Shown here piece after piece: positions 8,880 through 16,447 of a stretch of 64,000 nt of DNA. A program made the position numbers and the translations under genes. Where the stretch lies: positions 1 to 64,000 of the forward strand of contig WTGN01000071.1 of assembly GCA_011523545.1 (NCBI GenBank), in the 5' to 3' direction. The notes beneath the pieces are model-generated. The model searched no databases. It saw only the letters and a list, made by a program, of their open reading frames with translations, and had not been told where the DNA came from. Position 1 is the stretch's first letter, and each line of letters begins with the position of its first letter. Source of the DNA: Chloroflexota bacterium. GTDB taxonomy: Bacteria > Chloroflexota > Anaerolineae > Aggregatilineales > Phototrophicaceae.

Positions 8880-8953
8880 GGATTTTCATCAGTTCGATAG
8901 AAGTTTGAAGCGCGCAATCGTCGCAATTGATGAGGACTTTGAGCGCCGTCGGA

Positions 8954-8962
8954 TGCTATAAT
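8954..8962 (+). promoter_or_regulatory. Extended -10 promoter of dnaE
   Basis: TGC-TATAAT, a perfect extended -10, 54 bases upstream of the dnaE ATG. The -35 at normal spacing is poor. Confidence 0.55.
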
Positions 8963-9016
8963 ACGGTTATCCTTCTCAATTTGTAACCCGTAGCGACACA
9001 GTCGGACCGCGAGAGC

Positions 9017-12000
9017 ATGACAAGCGATTTCGTCCATCTTCACGTCCACAGTGAATTCTCTCTGCTGGACGGTCAAAGCAGGATAAAGACCCTGGTCGAG
9101 CGCGCGGGCGCCTTGGGCATGCCCGCCCTCGGCATCACCGATCATGGCGTCATGTTCGGCGTCCTGGATTTCTACCGCGCCTGTGCCGACGCCGGCATCA
9201 AACCCATCATCGGCATGGAAGGTTACCTCGCGCCCCGCGGCATGGGCGATCGCGACCCACGCCTTGACCGCAGCCCCTATCACATGCTCTTGCTGGCGAA
9301 GAACATGCGGGGCTATCAGAACCTGCTCAAGATTGCATCAGCCTCTCAGCTTGAAGGCTATTATTATCGCCCGCGCATTGACAAGGCATTCATGGCGGCG
9401 CACGCGGACGGCATCATCGCCACCAGCGGCTGCCTGGCGGCGGAAATCCCGCGGATGGTCGCCAACGGCGATGATAAAGGCGCGCGCGAATTGATCGGCT
9501 GGTACCAGGATGTCTTCGGCGCCGAAAACTTCTATCTCGAGCTGCAGGGGCACGACTTGCCGGCGCTGCATCAGCTGAACCGCTGGCTCTGCGATTATCG
9601 CGGCAGCGGGCACAGCGATGTGCAGCTGGTCGCGACTAACGATGTGCATTACGTCTACGAAGACGATGCCGAAGCGCATGACACCCTGCTCTGCATCCAG
9701 ACCAGCGCGCTCAAATCCGAGCTAGACCGAATGAAGATGGAGCCCTTCAACAGCTACTATCTCAAATCGGCCGCCGAGATGCGGGCCGGGTTGGCCGCCC
9801 TGCCGCCCGAGCTGATCGACGAAGCTTTCGCCAATTCGCTGAAGATCGCCGACATGACCGATGTCGACCTGGCGCCCAAGGGTTATCACCTGCCAGCCTT
9901 CCCGGTGCCGGCGGGTTACGACCAGCACAGTTACCTGCGCCACTTGATTGAGATCGGCATGGCCTGGCGCTTCGGCGCTGATTGGCGGAGTGAGCGCATA
10001 TTCACCGAACGCATCGAGCGCGAACTTAACATCATCCATAGCATGGGCTTTGACGCTTATTTCCTGATCGTCTGGGACCTGTGTGAGTTTGCCCGCCAAG
10101 CCGATATCTGGTGGAATGTGCGCGGGTCGGGCGCCGCCAGCCTGGTGGCCTACAGCCTCGGCATCACCAATATCGATCCGATTCAGAATGGTCTGCTCTT
10201 CGAGCGCTTCCTCAACCCAGGGCGTGTCACTATGCCCGATATCGACCTCGATTATCCCGATGACCGCCGCGGCGAGATGATCGCCTACACCGCCCAGAAA
10301 TACGGCGAAGACAAAGTCGCCGCTATCATCACATTCGGCACCTTGGGCGCCAAAGCGGCCGTGCGCGATGTCGGGCGCGCCCTCGATGTCGACCTGGGCC
10401 GGATCAACCGCGCCGCCGCCCTCATCCCCCAGGATGCGCGCCAGAAAAAAATCCGCGAATATGTCGATGGCAATCCGGAATTGCTGGATCTATACAATAG
10501 CGATGCCGAATTGCAGCGCGTGATTGACACCGCCATCGAATTGCAAGGCATGACCCGCCACGCCTCCACCCATGCCGCCGGCGTCATCGTAGCCGATCGA
10601 CCTTTGGTCGACCTGGTGCCCCTGCACCGCATCGCCGGCAAGGATCCCTCCGGCGGCGCCCTGAGCGCGGTCACGCAATTCCCCATGGAGACCGCCGAGT
10701 ACATCGGCCTGCTCAAGGTGGATTTTCTTGGCCTGTCGACGCTCACCATCATGCGCAAAGCCTGCGACCTGATCGCGCGGCATCGCGGCATCCACTACAG
10801 CATCGACAGCATCCCCTTCCGCCATGAAGAGGCCCAGAGCCAGGAACAGCGCGCCATGCTCGATCACGCCTTCGAGATGGTGGGGCGGGGCGAGACGATC
10901 GGCGTCTTTCAAGTGGAATCCGGCGGCATGCAGCAGATGCTCCGTCAGATGCGGCCGCGCGTTTTCGAAAACATCGTCGCCGGCATCTCACTGTACCGCC
11001 CGGGGCCGATGGAGTTCATCCCGCAGTATTGCCGGCGCATGCACGGTGATGAAGAAATCACGACATTGCATCCGAAACTTGAGCCCATCCTGCGCGAGAC
11101 TTACGGCATCTGCGTCTACCAGGAGCAGATTATGGAGATCGCTGGCGAGCTCTTTGGCTATGAGCTGGGCGAAGCCGATCTGATGCGCAAAGCCGTCTCC
11201 AAGAAACTGCCGGAAGAGCTCAACAAACACCGGGCCATATTTGCGGAGCGCGGTCCCAAAAACGGCATTGATGTTGAAACCGCCGAAGAAATCTTCGACA
11301 TGATTGCCTTCTTCGCCGATTACGGTTTCAACAAAGCCCACGCCGCCGATTACGCTGTCATCACGGTGCAAACCGCTTATCTAAAGTGCCACTATCAGGA
11401 AGAATATATGACCGCGCTGCTCAGCGTTCAGCGCGACGATCTGTCAAAAGTCTCGACCTTTTTGGAGGAATGCCGCCGTTTGAACATCCCCATCACGCCG
11501 CCCGATGTCAATCGCAGCCAGCTGGACTTCGACATTGAGACGACGCCTGATGGCCGGCGGGCGATTCGCTTTGGCTTGGGCGCGGTCAAGAATGCCGGCG
11601 AGCGCGCTCTGCGGGACCTGATCAACGTCCGAGGCGAAGCGCCCTTCAGCAGCCTTGAGGATTTCAGCGAGCGTATCGACCTGCGCGAGGTCGGCAAGCG
11701 TACGGTGGAGAGCCTGATCAAAGTGGGCGCCCTGAACCGATTTGGCGCCAGGGCAACGTTGTTGGCCGCCCTGGATGAAATCATCCGCTTTAGCGCCGCC
11801 TTTCACGAAGAAAAAGCAAACCGCATGGACTTCATGTTTGGGGATTCCGCCGGGATTGTCGAAGGAAAATTGCAGAGACTGAAACAGATAGAAGAAGTGC
11901 AGCGCCGTCAACTCCTGAGATGGGAGAAGGAACTGCTCGGTCTCTATCTCAGCGGGCGTCCGGTCGACCGTTATCGTGATCATTTCTCGCAACTGAACCT

Positions 12001-12883
12001 GCAAAAGATCAGCGATCTCAAAAGCCCGCAGTTGAGCAAACAGGAAGCCCTGCGCATCGCCGGCGAAGTCACAGCGTTGCGCAAGATCGCCACGCGCAAC
12101 GGCGATATGATGGTTGTGCTCAGCCTGGAAGACTGGCATGACAGCGCGGATATCATCGAGGTCGTTCTGTTCCCGCGCGTCTATGCCCAGGCGATGGACA
12201 CCTACGCCAGGATCAACGAACGGTCGCCAGCAGAAACCAGAAGCCTGGAAGAGGGAGAAATCGTCCTCATCAAGGGCCGCTACGATGACAGCCGCGGCGA
12301 CCCGCAAATCATTGCCGAGGCGCTCGTTTTGGACTTCACCGTGATCACGGCGGCCGATGGCCTGGGCGAATCAGCTGACAAGAGCGAGCCCGTCTGGGAG
12401 AGCCAGGCGCCGCCAGACGTCAATCTCGAAAGCGCTCCGCCGCCCGGTATCGACGATCTCCCGCCACCAAACGATGATTGGACAGTCGAGACTTTTGAGG
12501 CGCCCCCCGCCGACATCGACGCAATTGAAACGCGGGCGGACGAGCCGGAATGGGTGAACGGCGACGGCCACCTGGAAATGCCAGGCGAAGCAAGCGCGCA
12601 GCCACGTGAACCGCGCCGGATCTCGGTCACGCTGGCGGCGACGGATGACGCGGAAAAAGACCGGCGGAAACTGCAGCGCATTCACAACGGTTTGATGAAA
12701 TATCCCGGCCAGGACCGCTTCCGCATCATCGTCCTGCGCGGGGACGACGCGACATCGCTGGACTTCCCCAATCAAAGCACGAATATCTGCGACGCGCTCC
12801 ACGACGATTTGGTCGAGATCGTCGGCAGCGACGCCTTCATCGCTATTGATGATGAGAGCAACACCGACGCCGCCGGCGGATAA
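9017..12883 (+). CDS. dnaE: DNA polymerase III alpha subunit (DnaE1 type)
   Basis: Replicative polymerase of 1288 residues. The N-terminal PHP domain starts with VHLHVHSEFSLLDG and has the metal-type LGITDHGVMFG. The C-family polymerase core follows, with WNVRGSGAASLVAY, the catalytic PDIDLDYPDDRR pair, SLYRPGPMEFIPQY and YGFNKAHAADYAVITVQTAYL. A helix-hairpin-helix and an OB domain (ISDLKSPQLSKQEALRIAGE onward) come near residue 1000. After it is an unusual acidic, Pro-rich linker of roughly 90 residues (about 1125-1210), then a small folded C-terminal module of about 75 residues. It has no PolC exonuclease insert. Catalytic residues look intact. Confidence 0.97.
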   Translation: MTSDFVHLHVHSEFSLLDGQSRIKTLVERAGALGMPALGITDHGVMFGVLDFYRACADAGIKPIIGMEGYLAPRGMGDRDPRLDRSPYHMLLLAKNMRGYQNLLKIASASQLEGYYYRPRIDKAFMAAHADGIIATSGCLAAEIPRMVANGDDKGARELIGWYQDVFGAENFYLELQGHDLPALHQLNRWLCDYRGSGHSDVQLVATNDVHYVYEDDAEAHDTLLCIQTSALKSELDRMKMEPFNSYYLKSAAEMRAGLAALPPELIDEAFANSLKIADMTDVDLAPKGYHLPAFPVPAGYDQHSYLRHLIEIGMAWRFGADWRSERIFTERIERELNIIHSMGFDAYFLIVWDLCEFARQADIWWNVRGSGAASLVAYSLGITNIDPIQNGLLFERFLNPGRVTMPDIDLDYPDDRRGEMIAYTAQKYGEDKVAAIITFGTLGAKAAVRDVGRALDVDLGRINRAAALIPQDARQKKIREYVDGNPELLDLYNSDAELQRVIDTAIELQGMTRHASTHAAGVIVADRPLVDLVPLHRIAGKDPSGGALSAVTQFPMETAEYIGLLKVDFLGLSTLTIMRKACDLIARHRGIHYSIDSIPFRHEEAQSQEQRAMLDHAFEMVGRGETIGVFQVESGGMQQMLRQMRPRVFENIVAGISLYRPGPMEFIPQYCRRMHGDEEITTLHPKLEPILRETYGICVYQEQIMEIAGELFGYELGEADLMRKAVSKKLPEELNKHRAIFAERGPKNGIDVETAEEIFDMIAFFADYGFNKAHAADYAVITVQTAYLKCHYQEEYMTALLSVQRDDLSKVSTFLEECRRLNIPITPPDVNRSQLDFDIETTPDGRRAIRFGLGAVKNAGERALRDLINVRGEAPFSSLEDFSERIDLREVGKRTVESLIKVGALNRFGARATLLAALDEIIRFSAAFHEEKANRMDFMFGDSAGIVEGKLQRLKQIEEVQRRQLLRWEKELLGLYLSGRPVDRYRDHFSQLNLQKISDLKSPQLSKQEALRIAGEVTALRKIATRNGDMMVVLSLEDWHDSADIIEVVLFPRVYAQAMDTYARINERSPAETRSLEEGEIVLIKGRYDDSRGDPQIIAEALVLDFTVITAADGLGESADKSEPVWESQAPPDVNLESAPPPGIDDLPPPNDDWTVETFEAPPADIDAIETRADEPEWVNGDGHLEMPGEASAQPREPRRISVTLAATDDAEKDRRKLQRIHNGLMKYPGQDRFRIIVLRGDDATSLDFPNQSTNICDALHDDLVEIVGSDAFIAIDDESNTDAAGG

Positions 12884-12916
12884 TGCGCCCTTCACCGCTC
12901 GTTAACGCAATCATAT

Positions 12917-12945
12917 TTGAAGACGACGGCAAAACTGATTAGAAT
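12917..12945 (+). promoter_or_regulatory. Promoter of pfkA
   Basis: TTGAAG (12917-12922) and TAGAAT (12940-12945) are separated by exactly 17 bases. This is the best two-box promoter upstream of pfkA and it overlaps the start of the palindromic site next to it. Confidence 0.65.
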
Positions 12946-12947
12946 AC

Positions 12948-12961
12948 GCACTGTACAGTGC
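12948..12961. promoter_or_regulatory. Perfect 14-bp palindrome at the pfkA transcription start (candidate operator)
   Basis: GCACTGTACAGTGC is fully self-complementary. It begins two bases after the -10 box, so it would cover the predicted start site, the classic position for a repressor operator. No regulator gene is adjacent, so its binder is unknown. Confidence 0.55.
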
Positions 12962-13021
12962 CCTTGCAGAGTGCGCCATCCGACGAGTCTCCGCCGGGCG
13001 AACTGATTAGGAACAACCGAA

Positions 13022-13987
13022 ATGAATCGTATCGCCGTCATCACAAGCGGTGGCGACGCGCCGGGTATGAACGCAGCCGTTCGCGCCGTGGTGCGCGCCG
13101 GGCTGGATCAAGGGGTAGAAGTCTACGGCGTCCGCCAGGCTTATATGGGCTTGCTGGCGGGCGATCTGGCTCTGTTAAGCAGCCGCGAAGTGAGCGGCAT
13201 CCTGCAGCGTGGCGGGACTGTGCTCCAGACGGCCCGCAACGAAGAATTCAAGACCCTGCAGGGCCAGAAGAAAGGCCAGCGCCGGCTCAACGAAAATGGC
13301 ATCGAAGGCGTCATCGTCATTGGCGGCGACGGCAGCCTGCGCGGCGCGCTTGCCCTGCACAACCTGGGCGTGCCCGTCATCGGCATCCCGGCCAGCATCG
13401 ACAACGATATTTGGGGCACCGATACCAGCATCGGCGTCGACACCGCGCTGAACACGATCCTCGATGCCGTCGACCGCTTGCGTGATACCGCAACCTCGCA
13501 TAATCGCGCCTTTGTAGTGGAAGTGATGGGGCGCGACTGCGGCTACCTGGCGGTGATGGCCGGCATCCTCGGCGGCGCCGAAATCGTTGTCACACCCGAA
13601 AATGGCGTAACGATGGACGAAATTGCCGTCTCGCTTGAAGATGCCTATATCCGCGGCAAGACCCACGCCATCGCCGTGCTGGCGGAAGGCGCTCCCTACC
13701 AGGGCCCGCAGCTGGCGCGCTACCTGGAGCAGAAGCATATCGGTTTCGAAATTCGCCTGACCATTCTCGGCCACACCCAGCGCGGCGGCAGCCCGACCGC
13801 CTTTGACCGGCTATTGGCGACGCGGATGGGCGTCTATGCGGTCGAGCTCCTGCTCAGAGGCGAGACCGGCATGATGGTGGCGCGCGTCGGACGCGAACAG
13901 ACGCCGATTCCCCTGGCCGAAGCGACGGCGCGCACGCGCCAGATCACACCCGAATACTTCGACCTCGCCCGCGTTCTCTCACGATGA
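13022..13987 (+). CDS. pfkA: ATP-dependent 6-phosphofructokinase
   Basis: Glycolytic enzyme phosphorylating fructose 6-phosphate. 321 residues, the classic bacterial PfkA size. Seen in order: TSGGDAPGMNAAVRAVVRAG, the GIEGVIVIGGDGSLRGA nucleotide motif, GIPASIDNDIWGTD with the catalytic Asp, the VMGRDCGYLAV substrate loop and LGHTQRGGSPTAFDR. The GGDGS form, rather than GGDDT, favours ATP over pyrophosphate as donor. It has its own promoter with a palindromic site, so regulation at initiation is likely. It ends convergently, overlapping the YbaK gene by nine bases. Confidence 0.97.
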   Translation: MNRIAVITSGGDAPGMNAAVRAVVRAGLDQGVEVYGVRQAYMGLLAGDLALLSSREVSGILQRGGTVLQTARNEEFKTLQGQKKGQRRLNENGIEGVIVIGGDGSLRGALALHNLGVPVIGIPASIDNDIWGTDTSIGVDTALNTILDAVDRLRDTATSHNRAFVVEVMGRDCGYLAVMAGILGGAEIVVTPENGVTMDEIAVSLEDAYIRGKTHAIAVLAEGAPYQGPQLARYLEQKHIGFEIRLTILGHTQRGGSPTAFDRLLATRMGVYAVELLLRGETGMMVARVGREQTPIPLAEATARTRQITPEYFDLARVLSR

Positions 13988-14470
13988 GGCCGGCGCCGCT
14001 ACATCAACTCGCTGGCAGCCGAGCAGCCGGATCAAATCCGCCGTTGCGACGCGCAGCTGCAGGCCTCGCTGGCCAGCGCTGATGACAATCTGCTCGAATG
14101 CCTCCGCCCGGCGATCAAGATAGACCTCCCAGTTCTTCCCCATCAAAGCCATCGCGCTGATGCCGCCCACCTGCAATCCGGTCAACTTTTCGGCATCGGC
14201 ATGCGACGCCAGCGCCACCTTCTTGCGCCCCATCGCTTTCGCCAGCCGCTTTAGGTCCAGCGTCGTATTCGACGGCAGCATGACCAGGACCGGCTTTCTC
14301 GTCCCCGGCCCGTTCACTACCAAGGTCTTGAAGACTTCGTCTGCGCTGAAGCCAACCGCCGCCGCCACTTGCCGCGCATTACGTTCCGCCGCGTCGTAAT
14401 GATAGACTTCGTAGGCGATTGAATTCGCGTCAAGAAGCCGCATCGAATTGAGTCGCTTGGCTTTGGCCAC
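13979..14470 (-). CDS. YbaK/EbsC-family Cys-tRNA(Pro)/Cys-tRNA(Cys) deacylase-like
   Basis: 163-residue single-domain aminoacyl-tRNA editing protein of the YbaK/ProX superfamily. Recognisable features are the N-terminal helix region (NSMRLLDANSIAYEVYHYD), GFSADEVFKTLVVNG, KPVLVMLPSNTTLDLKRLAKAMG with its early Lys, ADAEKLTGLQVGGISAMALM and the C-terminal QIVISAGQRGLQL. These match the YbaK group that hydrolyses Cys mischarged on tRNA(Pro). The start ATG gives normal length. It lies 17 bases after the SDR gene on the same strand and is probably co-transcribed with it. Confidence 0.88.
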   Translation of the reverse strand: MAKAKRLNSMRLLDANSIAYEVYHYDAAERNARQVAAAVGFSADEVFKTLVVNGPGTRKPVLVMLPSNTTLDLKRLAKAMGRKKVALASHADAEKLTGLQVGGISAMALMGKNWEVYLDRRAEAFEQIVISAGQRGLQLRVATADLIRLLGCQRVDVAAPASS

Positions 14471-14487
14471 AGTACCCGTCCCCCGCG

Positions 14488-15288
14488 TTATTCGTCTTCA
14501 GTCGGTCTATACTGCCGCTTCGCCATCCGCGCCATGATACCCGGCGCGATGACGCCACCCGCCAGAATCATGCGGTCGAACAGGCGCAGAATCAGCCGCC
14601 GCGGTCGCCGCTCCGCCGCCTTGACCAGAGCCTGCGCGACCTCGTCGGCCGTCTTCGTCGGCAGCCCGCCGCGAATCTGCTCGCTCGCGCCCAGTCGATT
14701 CTGATTGAACTCAGTTTGCGTACGCCCGGCCAGGACATCGGTCACCGCGATATTGTCGTCTTCCAGTTCCAGCCGCAGCGATCCGGCCAAGCTGGAGACA
14801 AAGGCCTTGCTGGCGGCGTAGGCGGCGGTATAGGGCGTATGGATGCCAGCCACGATAGACGAGACGATCAGGATATGACCGCCGCCCTGTTTCCGCATGG
14901 CCGGCGCAGCGGCGCGAACACAGTGCAGAACGCCATTGATATTGCTGCGCAGCACAGTCTCAATATCGTCCCAGTCAGCATCGACGACCGCGCCATGATG
15001 CCCGACGCCGGCGTTGGCGAGCAGAATATCCAGCCGCCCGAAGCGCTCCAGCGTCCGCAGCACGGCCGCCTCAATTTGCGCCGGAACTCGCACATCGCCG
15101 ACGACAGCGAGAAAGTCGCCATGGGGGGCTGGCAGGGCGTCGATCTCGTCGCGCAAGCTATCGAGACGGTCGCCGCGCCGCGCCAGCCCGCAGACATGGC
15201 AGCAAGAGCGGGCAAAAGCGATCGCCGCCGCCCGCCCGATCCCGCTCGACGCGCCCGTGATGAAGACGACTCGCCGCGTTTCTGTCAT
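14488..15288 (-). CDS. Short-chain dehydrogenase/reductase
   Basis: 266-residue classical SDR. It has the N-terminal dinucleotide motif TGASSGIGRAAA, the NAG motif in LLANAGVGHHG, the catalytic Ser in ILIVSSIVAG and the catalytic Y-x-x-x-K in AAYAASKAF. The start at MTETRRVVFITG is where the fold begins; an upstream in-frame start would add 44 residues with no SDR similarity. The C-terminus carries a hydrophobic stretch (RMILAGGVIAPGIMARM) common in membrane-associated SDRs of lipid metabolism. Substrate not predictable. Confidence 0.87.
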   Translation of the reverse strand: MTETRRVVFITGASSGIGRAAAIAFARSCCHVCGLARRGDRLDSLRDEIDALPAPHGDFLAVVGDVRVPAQIEAAVLRTLERFGRLDILLANAGVGHHGAVVDADWDDIETVLRSNINGVLHCVRAAAPAMRKQGGGHILIVSSIVAGIHTPYTAAYAASKAFVSSLAGSLRLELEDDNIAVTDVLAGRTQTEFNQNRLGASEQIRGGLPTKTADEVAQALVKAAERRPRRLILRLFDRMILAGGVIAPGIMARMAKRQYRPTEDE

Positions 15289-15391
15289 TTGGCCCGTTCT
15301 CCTCGCCCTCCCGGCAAAGTATATCACCGCTCGACTCAGCGTTTGCGGCCTATATTCAGTCTCGTCTTGCTGGCCAGGAATGTTAAGAATC

Positions 15392-15420
15392 TTGACGAAG
15401 AAGGAGCGACTTGTTAACAT
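15392..15420 (+). promoter_or_regulatory. Promoter of the CHAD gene
   Basis: TTGACG (15392-15397), a 17-base spacer and TAACAT (15415-15420), the latter preceded by TGT, almost the extended -10 layout. Confidence 0.6.
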
Positions 15421-15501
15421 AATCTTAAAGTTTCATTCCAGTCGCTCTGTTGGGCGACAAGCAGTTTCTGAAATCTATCAGCACACTAAGAAGACATAGA
15501 C

Positions 15502-16446
15502 ATGGCAACCGACGGCAAGAAAGCCAAAAAGAAGAAAGCAATCCTCCCGACCGACCCAATGGCGGAAGCGGGGCGCAAAATCTTCGCCCAGCAGATCCGG
15601 CGCATGAAGAGCCACGAAGCCGGCAGCCGGACCGGCGAAGATATCGAGTCGGTCCATCAGATGCGGGTGGCCATCCGCCGTATGCGCAGCCTATTCAACC
15701 TAATCGGCGTATACTATCGACCCAAAACAGTCGCCAAATACCAGCGCGGTCTGCGCGATATCGCGCGTGCATTGGGCGCCATCCGCGATCTTGATGTGCT
15801 CATTCTGGACTTGCAGGATTTCCAGGCCTCATTGCCGCCGGCATCTCAATCCGACATGGCGCAGGTAGTCTCCATACTTGATGAGCGCCGCGAAGAATAC
15901 CGCATCGGCCTCAATCAGCTCTTTGATTCGAAGCGTTATTCGCGATTCCTGCGTCAGTTTCAACGGCTCGCCAAAGGACGCGGTCGGGGCGCGCGTCGGG
16001 TAAAACGGGCGGAGGCGCCGCATCAAGTGCGTCATGTTCTGCCGCTGCTGCTGCACGAGCGCTTGGCGCGGGTACGAAGTTATGACAGCGTACTGCCGGC
16101 CGCGGAAGATGAGATCCTCCATGCCCTGCGCGTTGAGTACAAGCAATTGCGCTACGCCCTGGAGTTCTTCCAGCCGATACTGGGAAGCTCGGCCGGCCGC
16201 TTCTTGCAGCAAGCCAAGCAAATGCAAGATATCCTCGGGCGCATCAATGACATAGCTGTATTCAGCGCCTATGTCAGCCGCCTGGACGACCTGACGCCCG
16301 AGCAGGACGCCGTTGTGGAAGCTTATGTGGCGGCGTGCAACGAAGAACTTGTCGGCTTGCGAGAGCAGTTTAACGACGCCTGGCTGCGCTTCAACAAGCG
16401 CGCGACGCAGCGACAGTTCTCCGATTCGCTGCTGGTGCTGCGCTAA
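15502..16446 (+). CDS. CHAD-domain protein
   Basis: 314-residue alpha-helical CHAD protein. The family signature is the conserved His in ESVHQMRVAIRRMRSLFNLI, followed by repeated basic helices, LGAIRDLDVLILDL, a second half with HALRVEYKQLRYALEFF and LQDILGRINDIAVF-like helices. CHAD domains bind inorganic polyphosphate through paired His/Arg/Lys helices and are found on polyphosphate granules. It lacks the CYTH domain to which CHAD is often fused; a separate CYTH gene lies 9 kb away. A two-box promoter precedes it and it ends one base before the convergent glycosyltransferase. Confidence 0.88.
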   Translation: MATDGKKAKKKKAILPTDPMAEAGRKIFAQQIRRMKSHEAGSRTGEDIESVHQMRVAIRRMRSLFNLIGVYYRPKTVAKYQRGLRDIARALGAIRDLDVLILDLQDFQASLPPASQSDMAQVVSILDERREEYRIGLNQLFDSKRYSRFLRQFQRLAKGRGRGARRVKRAEAPHQVRHVLPLLLHERLARVRSYDSVLPAAEDEILHALRVEYKQLRYALEFFQPILGSSAGRFLQQAKQMQDILGRINDIAVFSAYVSRLDDLTPEQDAVVEAYVAACNEELVGLREQFNDAWLRFNKRATQRQFSDSLLVLR

Positions 16447-16447
16447 G

